From the NCBI GenBank assembly GCA_001017865.1, contig LATQ01000001.1, forward strand, positions 2,501,678 to 2,515,041: a stretch of DNA of 13,364 bases. The letters run 5' to 3'. The notes under the pieces were generated by a model, which had not been told where the DNA came from, made no database searches, and saw nothing but the letters and a program-made list of their open reading frames with translations. The position numbers were made by a program, and so were the translations under genes. The DNA is from Rhodococcus sp. IITR03. GTDB taxonomy: Bacteria > Actinomycetota > Actinomycetes > Mycobacteriales > Mycobacteriaceae. Positions 1 to 9,088 of the stretch are shown here, piece after piece. Every line of letters begins with the position of its first letter. Within the stretch, counting starts at the first letter, position 1.

Positions 1-93
1 AGGAACGTCGAGCGGAGGGTCCGTCCCGCCGCTCCGTCATCTGATCGTGCGGCGCGCACCGTCGCCCGTGTCGCTCCGGCGGACCGGACATGA

Positions 94-129
94 CGACGGG
101 GACGTCCTCCTCGGAGGACGTCCCCGTCG
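94..129 (-). terminator. Intrinsic hairpin terminator after the aconitase gene
   Basis: A perfect 17-bp inverted repeat (arms 94-110 and 113-129) is separated by only two bases, so the real loop is probably 4-6 nt after the inner pairs open. It begins 10 bp beyond the TAG stop of the minus-strand aconitase gene. No U-tract follows on either strand, which is usual for actinobacterial intrinsic terminators. Because the dyad is perfect it could also stop a plus-strand transcript entering from the left edge. Confidence 0.85.
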
Positions 130-139
130 ATCCACTCGT

Positions 140-2765
140 CTACCGGTGTGCGCCCACCGGTTCGGGCTCCGTTGCCCGCTGCCGCTCCGTCTGCTCGGTC
201 AGCAGGTGGCCGAACAGACCCCCGGCGCGCAGCCATTCCCACTCGAGGGGAGTGTCGATCCGACAGAGCGCCGTGCCCTCCCACGCGATCTCGCCCGCAC
301 GGCGGACCCGGACGGTGATCTCGGTGGTCGATCCGAGATCGGCCAGTCCGATCAGGTCGATATCCTCACTGCCGTCGAAGGTCTCCGGGGTGGGTCCCTG
401 CCACTGGATCGGCAGGACGCCCATCGCGACCAGATTGGTGCGATGGATGCGTTCGAAGCTACGGGCGAGGACCGCGCGGATGCCGAGCAGCCGAGTGACC
501 TTCGCGGCCCAGTCCCGCGCCGATCCGGCGCCGTACAGTTCACCGGCGACCACCACGACCGGCGTGCCCTGCCGGCGGTGGTACTCGGCGGCCTCGTGGA
601 CGGGCACCGGCTCCTCACCGGGTGCTGTGCGCGTCCAGCCACCCTGCTTCTCGGGCACGAGCAGATTTGCGAGGCGGGTGTTGGCGAAGCCACCCCGGAT
701 CATGACGTCGTGATTGAGCCGCCGGGAGCTGAAAGTGCCCAGCGCCCGGTCGCCCACACCGCGCTCGCGGAGCCAACGCCCTGCTGCGGAGTCCGGCAGG
801 ACCCGTGCGACCGGCGAGATGTGGTCGGTGGTGACCGCATCGCCGAGGACCAGCAGAGGCCGCGCGGTCAGATCCCCCGTGAGTGGGAGACGTCAGCTCC
901 GGTCGGTGAAGGGCGGGCGACGGATGCTGCCGGCCTCCCTGTCCCAGCGGTAGTGCTCGCCGCGCGGGTACTCGAGTTCCTGCCAGCGCGTGGTGGTCAA
1001 CTCCCGGTGCGCGTCGCGCCCGAGTGCGGTGGCCTCGTGCTCGGCCAGCAGCGCGTCGATCTCCTCGTCGGAGGGCCACAGGTCGGCGAGGGTGACGTCG
1101 GTGCCGTTCTCGGCCCGCCCGATCGGTTCGCTCGTCACATCGATGCGGACGTTGCCCGCGAGGGCGTAGGCCACGACCATCGCGGGGGAGGCGAGGTAGG
1201 CGTGTGCGACGGCCGGGTGGATGCGTCCGGTGAAGTTGCGGTTGCCGACAGCACCGCCGCGAGCGCGGTGTCCTTCGCCCGGTCGGCTCCGGACAGGGCC
1301 GGGCTGAGCGGCCCGGAATTGCCCATGCAGGTGCCGCATCCGAATCCCGCGACCTGGAAGCCGAGCCGGTCGAGGTGGTCCTGCAGACCCGCCGAGGCCA
1401 ACAGATCGGCGGCCGCCGGCGAGCCGGGCGTGAACGACGTCTTCGTCCAGGCCGGCGGACGCAGACCGGCCGCGACGGCGTTGCGCGCCAGCAGACCCGC
1501 TGCGACCAGCGATCGGGGATTGGACGTGTTGGTGCAGCTGGTGATCGCGGCGATCGCAATGTCGCCATCGAGCGGTCCGCTCTCGCCGCGGGAGGCCGGA
1601 ACCTCGGCGGGCGACAAGGCGTCGTGCGGCCGGGACGGTCCGGCGAGGGTGGTGGTGATGCTCCCGAGGTCGATCGACAGACCGGTCTCGAACCGGGGTG
1701 CCGGGCTGCTCGGGGTGCGGAACAGACCCTGGGCTCTCAGGTACTGCTCGGCGAGCCGGACACGCTCGGGGGAGCGGCCCGTTGCGGCCAGGTACTCGAT
1801 CGTCCGGCGATCGGCGGGGAACCACGCCATCGTCGCCCCGTATTCGGGTGCCATGTTGGCGACGGTTGCGCGGTCGGGCACCGACAATGCTCCAGGCCCG
1901 GACCGTGGAACTCGACGACGGCGCCGACGACGTTCAGTGCGCGCAGCTTCTCGGCGAGGGTGAGGGCGAGATCGGAGGCGAACACCCCGGGGGCGAGACG
2001 TCCGGTGAGCTCGACGCCGACGACGCGGGGCACGCGGATCATGACGGCCTGCCCGAGGGCCGCGGCGGTGGCCTCGATGCCGCCGACGCCCCAGCCGGTG
2101 ACGCCGAGAGCGTTGATCATCGTGGTGTGCGAGTCGGTGCCGACCAGGCTGTCCAACGCTGCGACGTGACGGCCCTCGGATTCGGTCGTGGTCACGACCG
2201 GTGCGAGGACCTCGAGGTTCAGCTGGTGACAGATGCCGAGCCCCGGCGGCACGACACGGAGACCGGGAAGCCGGTCCTGCGCCCAGCGCAGGAAGCGGTA
2301 CCGATCGCGGTGACGCTCGTACTCCAGATCGATGTTGTGAAGTGCCGCTTCGGGATTCGCGTATTCGTCCACCTCGAGTGCGTGATCCACGACCAGGTCG
2401 AGGGGCAGCGCCGGTTCCAGTGCGGACGTGTCCAGACCCTCGGCCCGGGCACGTTCGAGCAGGGTGATCATGTCGGCCAGCACCGGGATGCCCGAGGCGT
2501 CCTGGAACAGCACGCGACCCGGGAAGAACGGGATCGCGGCCGTCTCGTCGCGGCGGGTGACGGCGTGGACGTGCTCGGGCAGCGCCTGCGGATGACCCTG
2601 GTGACGCAGGATGCCCTCGACGAGCGTCCTCAGCGACCACGGCAGGTCGGAGATCGGTCCGGCGCCGTGCGCTTCGGCCTCGGCCAGGCTGTAGTAGTGC
2701 AGGGGAGTGCCGGCCTCGTCCGCGACCGGCAGAGCGGTCAGAGAGCGGAAGGGATCGGTCGTCAT
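140..2765 (-). CDS. AcnA-type aconitase-family hydro-lyase (frame broken by likely sequence errors)
   Basis: A monomeric [4Fe-4S] hydro-lyase of the aconitase/IRP1 type, about 875 aa when the frame is restored. Visible family signatures, in order: [79 protein letters not shown] and FERIHRTNL. The cluster cysteines fall at about residues 411, 477 and 480. Single bases appear lost near 1890 ([16 protein letters not shown]) and near 1246 (VLS/GNRNF, a GGG run read as GG). An in-frame TGA lies at 893-895 between PPFTDRS and GDLTARP. The ATG overlaps the caiB stop as ATGA, implying translational coupling. The substrate may not be citrate: the usual SSR triad reads SAR and QDFTGVPA reads QDASGIPV. 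Alternatives are 2-methylcitrate, citramalate or another hydroxy-acid dehydratase. The family call is firm; the substrate is unknown. Confidence 0.9.
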
Positions 2766-3964
2766 ACCGCGCCTTCTTCCCGGAAGCGGGTGATCTGCTC
2801 GTCGCTGAAACCGATCTCGCGGAGGATCTCGTCGGTGTGCTCTCCGAGCGTCGGCGGTGCAGTATCGGGACGGACCGACTCACCGTCGACGTGCGTGGGC
2901 AGACCGAGGACCTGGACGGTGCCGGATCCGGCCGCCACGTCCAGTTCGGAGATCAACCCGCGGTGGCGGATCTGATCCGAGCGCAGCGCTTCCGACACCG
3001 GAGCGACGGGCGCAGCAGGAACGCCGGTGTCGAGCAGGATCTCGTCCCACTCGGCCGCCGTCTTCTCCTTGAGCGAGATCTCCAGTTCGTCGCGCAGGAT
3101 CTCGCGGTTGCGCTTGCGGTCCTCGCGGGTGACGAAACGGGGGTCGGTGACGAGCTCCTCGCGGCCGAGCACCGTGCACAGGATCTCGTACTGTTCCTGC
3201 TTGTTCGCTGCGATGTTGAGGACACCGTCGGCAGTCCGGAACGCACCCGACGGCGCCGAGGTCATGTTCTCGTTGCCCATCGGTACCGGCTCCTTGCCGG
3301 TCACCAGATGGTTGGAGACCACCCAGCCCATCGAGGTGATGGCCGCGTCGAGCATCGACGTGTCCAGATACGCGCCCTGCCCGGTCTGTCGCTGGCGGAC
3401 GATGGCGGCGCACACCGTCATGGCCGCGGCCATACCGCCGAAGCTGTCGCAGACGGGATATCCGACGCGCAGCGGCGCGGATTCGGTGTCGCCGGTGACG
3501 CTCATGATGCCGGACAGTCCCTGGACCACCTGGTCGTAGGCGGGTCGGCTGCTCATCGGGCCGGTGGCGCCGAATCCCGAGACAGCGCAGTAGATCAGGC
3601 GCGGATTGAGTTCGTGCAGGCGTTCCCAGTCGAAGCCGAGGCGGGCGAGCACGCCCGGGCGGAAGTTCTCGAGCAGCACGTCGGCGTCCGCGAGTAGCTG
3701 CTCGAAGACCTTCTTGCCACCTTCGGTCTTGAGGTTGACCGTGACCGAGCGCTTGCCGGCGTTCTGGGCGAGGAAGGACACCCCCATGTATTCGGCGCTG
3801 AGGTCGGGATCGGCGCCGAGCTGGCGGGCCAGGTCGCCGCTGCCGGCGGTCTCCACCTTGACGACATCCGCGCCGAGCAGGGCCAGTTGGTAACCCGCGA
3901 AGGGGCCGGCCAGAACGTTGGTCATGTCGAGGACGCGCACGCCCTCGAGAAGGTTTGTGGTCAC
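2762..3964 (-). CDS. CaiB/BaiF family III acyl-CoA transferase
   Basis: An intact 400-aa protein of the formyl-CoA/carnitine CoA-transferase family (family III). This family moves CoA between carboxylic acids through an aspartyl-CoA thioester. Signs of the family are the N-terminal LEGVRVLDMTNVLAGPFAG, GADVVKVE, the LLENFRPGVLARLG segment, and SMLDAA, whose Asp at residue 206 matches the family's catalytic aspartate. The length is typical. I chose the GTG at 3964-3962, which overlaps the iclR stop as GTGA and has a GGAGG seven bases upstream. The stop overlaps the aconitase ATG (ATGA). It therefore sits in the middle of a translationally coupled iclR-caiB-acn unit. Its acid substrate cannot be read from sequence. 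The context suggests it activates or trades CoA onto a di- or tricarboxylate related to the aconitase substrate; that is inference. Confidence 0.92.
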   Translation of the reverse strand: MTTNLLEGVRVLDMTNVLAGPFAGYQLALLGADVVKVETAGSGDLARQLGADPDLSAEYMGVSFLAQNAGKRSVTVNLKTEGGKKVFEQLLADADVLLENFRPGVLARLGFDWERLHELNPRLIYCAVSGFGATGPMSSRPAYDQVVQGLSGIMSVTGDTESAPLRVGYPVCDSFGGMAAAMTVCAAIVRQRQTGQGAYLDTSMLDAAITSMGWVVSNHLVTGKEPVPMGNENMTSAPSGAFRTADGVLNIAANKQEQYEILCTVLGREELVTDPRFVTREDRKRNREILRDELEISLKEKTAAEWDEILLDTGVPAAPVAPVSEALRSDQIRHRGLISELDVAAGSGTVQVLGLPTHVDGESVRPDTAPPTLGEHTDEILREIGFSDEQITRFREEGAV

Positions 3965-4736
3965 AGGAAGGCCTCCACGGTTCCGAGCCCGGCAGCACTG
4001 ATCTGCCGGGCGGTGTCGGTTACGGCATCGACATAGGCGGCGACCCGGTCGGCGGTGAAGCGCGACGTGGGGCCACTGATCGACAGGGCTGCGATGACAC
4101 GGCCGTCGGCGGACAGGATCGGCGCGGCGACCGCGGAAGCGCCGAGCTCCCGATCGCCGTGGGTGATGGCGTAACCCGCCTCCCGCGCTCCGGCGGCCTC
4201 GGACCTCAGGTCCGCCGTGCTCGTCGTGCCCTCCTGCTCGGCGAGAGCCTGGAGGACGTCGTCCGGGCAGCCACCGAGCAGGATCCGGCGGCGGCGCCGA
4301 CGACGAGCGGGTACTGCGCGCCCACCTGGACGACGCTGCGGACCGTCGTCGTGCCCTCGACCTGAGCGACGGAGAGGCGGTGCAGGTCCTGTCGGATGTA
4401 GACGTTGACGGTCTCTCCACAGCGATCGCGCAGTTCCGTCATCGATCGCCGTGCCTCGGCACCGATCTCCCACATCGCGTCGGCCAGACCTATCCAGCGG
4501 AGGAAGGCGGGGCCGACGCTGTAGGTCGTCGAGTCGCCGCGGGTGGCGACGATCCCCTGCGTGGTGAGGGTGCCCAGGAGGCGCACCACCGTCGACTTGG
4601 GGAGCCCGGTGATCTCGACGAGTTCGCGCAGCGTCCGGATCGGATGCTCGGCGTCGAAAGCGCTGAGCAGATCGAACGCGCGGGCGACGCTTCGCACGCC
4701 GCCGTCGGCTCCGGTGACCGTCGATGCCTGTGTCAT
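3961..4736 (-). CDS. IclR-family transcriptional regulator (one frameshift)
   Basis: About 258 aa once one lost base is restored. Residues about 14-70 form the IclR winged helix-turn-helix, with the recognition segment LRELVEITGLPKSTVVRLL. The rest is the IclR effector-binding domain, ending in SISGPTSRFTADRV and TARQISAAG. The frame breaks near 4284: the first part ends VVGAAAG and the second resumes ILLGGCPDDVLQAL, where the family normally reads through (G-K-x-LL). I chose the ATG at 4736; a TTG 36 bases further upstream would extend the protein into the operator-like repeats and is unlikely. It is first in the unit with caiB (GTGA overlap) and acn, so it probably controls them and itself in response to the pathway's acid or CoA ester. 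Whether it activates or represses is not visible. Confidence 0.9.
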
Positions 4737-4750
4737 GCGAGTCACTCTAG

Positions 4751-4789
4751 GTCCGTAGAACGGTTCAGGCAATCCGTAGAATGGATCAA
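4751..4789. promoter_or_regulatory. Tandem dyad repeats, candidate IclR operator
   Basis: Two near-identical 15-base direct repeats, TCCGTAGAACGGTTC (4752-4766) and TCCGTAGAATGGATC (4773-4787), start 21 bp apart, two helical turns. Each holds a dyad around a central AGA: CCGT-AGA-ACGG is perfect, and ATCCGT-AGA-ATGGAT matches 5 of 6. They lie 15-51 bp upstream of the iclR ATG, where an autoregulator would bind. A weaker relative, TTCCGTTGGAT, lies at 4822-4832. IclR proteins are known to use palindromic or repeated half-sites. Assigning these to this regulator is inference. Confidence 0.5.
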
Positions 4790-4953
4790 TGAAGCATTTG
4801 CCCTGGAATATTGTTGATGTGTTCCGTTGGATGAGAGAAATTGGTCTTCCTGATCCGTCTTGTGGAACGTCCGGTCATGGGGTGAACCACCCTCACGGGA
4901 GGCTTCTCCCACGGTGGAGCAGTCGCGTCGCCGGCGTCGGCTACGGTGACCCG
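4790..4953. other. Rest of the iclR/xthA divergent intergenic region
   Basis: The first part, to about 4862, is clearly richer in A+T than the rest of the window and probably carries the minus-strand promoter for the iclR unit; I could not fix its -10. Two small 5-bp-stem hairpins follow: GGGTG/CACCC at 4880-4892 and GGGAG/CTCCC at 4897-4910. An ATG at 4789 opens a frame whose opening stretch I do not recognise; I see no support for a gene there. The last 12 bp hold the xthA -10. Confidence 0.4.
4942..4947 (+). promoter_or_regulatory. Candidate -10 element for leaderless xthA
   Basis: TACGGT fits the actinobacterial TANNNT -10 consensus and ends six bases before the xthA GTG. That places the expected transcription start on the GTG itself, so the mRNA would be leaderless. 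No convincing Shine-Dalgarno sits before this GTG, which agrees. I see no recognisable -35. Confidence 0.45.
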
Positions 4954-6868
<1,915 letters not shown>

Positions 6869-6884
6869 ACGAAGGAGCATCTGG

Positions 6885-7913
6885 ATGGCCGGCGAACCCG
6901 ACGAGAAGCCGGGATTTCTCGAACGTCAACGCGCGGCCCATCCGGTGCTCGACCGCGTCCTTCGGGCCGGGGTGCGGTACCAGGAGAACAAGGGCGACTA
7001 CTACGCGGCCGGCCTGACCTACTTCACGGTGCTGGCGATCGTCCCGATCATCATGGTCGTGTTCTCTCTGGCCGGTTTCGTGCTCGCCGGGCGACCCGAA
7101 CTGCTCGACCAGATCCGGCAGATCATCTCCGAGAACATCCCCGGTCAGCTCGGCGGCACCGTGCAGAGCCTGATCGACTCGGCGATCGAATCCCGCGGCG
7201 CCGTCGGTCTCATCGGTCTGCTCACCGCCTCGTACGCCGGTCTGGGCTGGATCACGAATCTTCGCGAAGCCCTCACCGCCATGTGGGAGCACCCGCGCGA
7301 CAAGGGCAACTTCTTCGTGGTCAAGCTGCGCGACGGCGGCGCACTCCTCAGTCTCGGCCTCGCGATGACCGTGTCGCTGGGGCTCTCGGCGCTGAGCAGT
7401 GGGCCGATCGCGCGCAGGATCGTCGAGCTGCTCAACATGGAGAATCTCGTCGGCATCGGCGTGGGTCTGCGCATTCTGGCACTGGTGACGGCCACCGCCG
7501 CCACCGCTCTGGTATTCACCTGGGTGATCGCCCGCCTGCCCCGCGAACCCGTTCCGTTCCGTAGTGCGCTCGTCGCGGGTCTGATCGCCGGGATCGGTTT
7601 CGAGCTGCTCAAGCAGACCGGCTCGATCTACCTCGAACGTGTCCTCAACGGACCGGCGGGCGTCGCCTTCGGCCCGATCCTCGGCATCCTCGTGTTCGGT
7701 AACCTCACGGCCCGGCTGGTGCTCTTCTGCACCGCATTCGCAGCGACGTCCCGGGCCAGCCTCGCACTCGCCCACCATCCCGCGCCTACGGGGGCGGTCA
7801 TCACGCCCCGCCTCGAGGTGCACGAGGGCCTCGACGCGCGCCGCAGTGCTGCGCTCCTCGGTGCGGGCGTGGTCGGTGGACTCCTCGCCGGGCTGCGATT
7901 CCGGAGGAAATGA
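6885..7913 (+). CDS. YihY/YhjD/BrkB family inner-membrane protein
   Basis: An intact 342-aa polytopic membrane protein of the YihY/YhjD (BrkB) family. The signature segment AGLTYFTVLAIVPIIMVVF forms the first membrane helix (about 42-68). Further hydrophobic stretches lie at about 105-125, 152-171, 188-217, 227-246 and 259-288, with a weaker one at 322-337. That gives six or seven helices, as the family expects. ATG 6885 is well supported by AAGGAG seven bases upstream. The gene starts 16 bp after the trpS stop and is probably cotranscribed with it. The molecular function of the family is unsettled; envelope or LPS-related roles have been proposed for the enterobacterial members, and the old RNase BN assignment was withdrawn. 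I do not infer a specific role here. Confidence 0.9.
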   Translation: MAGEPDEKPGFLERQRAAHPVLDRVLRAGVRYQENKGDYYAAGLTYFTVLAIVPIIMVVFSLAGFVLAGRPELLDQIRQIISENIPGQLGGTVQSLIDSAIESRGAVGLIGLLTASYAGLGWITNLREALTAMWEHPRDKGNFFVVKLRDGGALLSLGLAMTVSLGLSALSSGPIARRIVELLNMENLVGIGVGLRILALVTATAATALVFTWVIARLPREPVPFRSALVAGLIAGIGFELLKQTGSIYLERVLNGPAGVAFGPILGILVFGNLTARLVLFCTAFAATSRASLALAHHPAPTGAVITPRLEVHEGLDARRSAALLGAGVVGGLLAGLRFRRK

Positions 7914-7915
7914 GC

Positions 7916-7941
7916 GAACTCCCGGGGTGAAAACCCGGTTC
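7916..7941 (+). terminator. Weak hairpin between the yihY-family gene and the lapA-like gene
   Basis: CCGGGGT (7922-7928) and ACCCGG (7933-7938) can pair around GAAA with one bulged G. GAAC at 7916-7919 and GTTC at 7938-7941 offer a competing outer pairing. It lies between the yihY-family stop and the next gene. The imperfect pairing makes this a low-confidence call, and it may be only an attenuating structure. Confidence 0.3.
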
Positions 7942-7945
7942 GGGG

Positions 7946-8212
7946 GTGCCGATCGTGCCGCGGACGGACGACGATGGAGGCGTGGCAAAACAGACGCGAT
8001 CCGCCGCGCCCCGACGCTCGTTCCGGGTGACTCCGCGCAGAGTGCTCGCAGTCGTCCTGGTCCTGCTCGCTGCGCTGTTCGTCCTCCAGAACCGCAACAG
8101 TACGAGCATCGACCTCTTCTGGATCTCGCTGCAGGCGCCGCTGTGGTTGGTGCTCGTCGTCATCTTCGCGGTCGGGTGGGTCGCGGGTTTCCTGTTCGCA
8201 CGCGGCCGCTGA
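7946..8212 (+). CDS. Small LapA-domain (DUF1049-type) membrane protein
   Basis: A small protein of 76-88 aa with a basic, Arg-rich N-terminus, a first membrane helix (VLAVVLVLLAALFVLQN), a short segment containing NRNSTSIDLFW, and a second helix (LWLVLVVIFAVGWVAGFLF). The order helix, QN-x-NS, helix matches the lipopolysaccharide-assembly-protein-A domain, which is common in actinobacteria whose function is not LPS assembly. The start is unresolved. GTG 7946 gives the longest protein but has no clear Shine-Dalgarno. GTG 7982 has a GGAGG only one base away, too close to serve. If one G is missing from the GG at 7979-7980, ATG 7974 would open the same frame (M-E-G-V-A-K-Q); such a loss would match errors elsewhere. 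A strong terminator follows 50 bp after the stop. Confidence 0.75.
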   Translation: MPIVPRTDDDGGVAKQTRSAAPRRSFRVTPRRVLAVVLVLLAALFVLQNRNSTSIDLFWISLQAPLWLVLVVIFAVGWVAGFLFARGR

Positions 8213-8261
8213 TCCCCATCAGCTCGGCCACCGGAAACAGAGCACAGGGGAGTGGGCACAG

Positions 8262-8303
8262 ACGACAGCAGGTCCGTCCCCGAAGGGACGGACCTGCTGT
8301 CGT
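8262..8303. terminator. Strong bidirectional terminator between the lapA-like gene and sdhB
   Basis: Two perfect 19-base complementary arms (8262-8280 and 8285-8303) flank a CGAA tetraloop, here a stable GNRA-like turn closed by C-G. It lies between the convergent lapA-like gene (plus) and sdhB (minus, stop at 8313), so it can terminate both. Neither side has a long U-tract. This is the strongest hairpin in the window. Confidence 0.92.
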
Positions 8304-8312
8304 GCGAGGTGA

Positions 8313-9088
8313 TCAGCGAGCGAACATGAGCGCGCGCTTGACCTCCTGGATCGCCTTCGTCACCTGGATGCCACGGGGGCACGCGTCGGTGCAGTTGAAG
8401 GTGGTGCGGCAGCGCCACACGCCTTCCTTGTCGTTGAGGATGTCCAGACGCTCGGAGGCACCCTCGTCACGCGAATCGAAGATGAACCGGTGCGCGTTGA
8501 CGATCGCGGCGGGGCCGAAGTAGCTGCCGTCGCTCCAGTACACCGGGCACGAGGTGGTGCAGCACGCGCACAGGATGCACTTGGTGGTGTCGTCGAACCG
8601 GGCACGGTCGGCCTGCGACTGGATGCGCTCGCGGGTCGGCTCGTTGCCGGAGGCGATGAGGAACGGCTTCACGGCGCGGTAGGCGTCGAAGAAGGGCTCC
8701 ATGTCGACGACGAGGTCCTTCTCGACCGGAAGGCCACGGATCGGCTCGATCGTGATCGTGACGTCCTTGCCGTTCTTGTCCAGCATGTCCTTCATGAGGA
8801 TCTTGCAGGCGAGACGGTTGACGCCGTTGACACGCATCGCGTCCGAGCCGCACACGCCGTGGGCGCAGCTGCGACGGAAGGTGAGCGTGCCGTCGAGGTA
8901 ACCCTTGACGTAGCCCAACAGGTTGAGCAGACGGTCGGACGGCAGTGCCGGCACCTGGAACGAATCCCAGTGCTGACCCTTGTCGTCCTCCGGGTTGAAC
9001 CGGGCGATCTTGAGGGTGACCATCGTCGCGCCTCGGGCACGGGTGGCAGTGTCGACGCGCCCGTGTCGGTCTTCTCGATGGTTGTCAT
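8313..9088 (-). CDS. sdhB: Succinate dehydrogenase iron-sulfur subunit (one frameshift)
   Basis: The iron-sulfur subunit of complex II, about 258 aa when restored. It carries electrons from FAD in SdhA to the membrane quinone site. In restored numbering, the [2Fe-2S] ligands are in RRSCAHGVCGSD and RLAC (Cys75, 80, 95; the Asp at position 83 is also Asp in E. coli SdhB). The [4Fe-4S] ligands are in CILCACCTTSCP (171-181) and the [3Fe-4S] ligands in CRTTFNCTDACPRG (227-237). One G is lost near 9027, where a GGG reads as GG (PPVPE-GAT-MVTLKIARFNPED). A shorter reading from the internal ATG at 9023 avoids the break. The upstream ATG at 9088 shares one base with the sdhA stop (TGATG), which argues for the longer protein. 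Last gene of sdhCDAB. Confidence 0.95.

Noticed and set aside
1..93. Plus-strand frame open from the left edge to TGA 91-93, ending directly before the 94-129 hairpin; could be the end of a convergent gene.
   Set aside because: Only about 30 residues, Arg/Ala/Val-rich and unrecognised. High-GC DNA often shows such open frames, so I cannot support a gene.
47..1963. Long plus-strand open frame (638 codons) opposite the aconitase.
   Set aside because: A GC-rich antisense shadow: the minus strand carries clear aconitase motifs throughout, and the plus-strand product has no recognisable domain.
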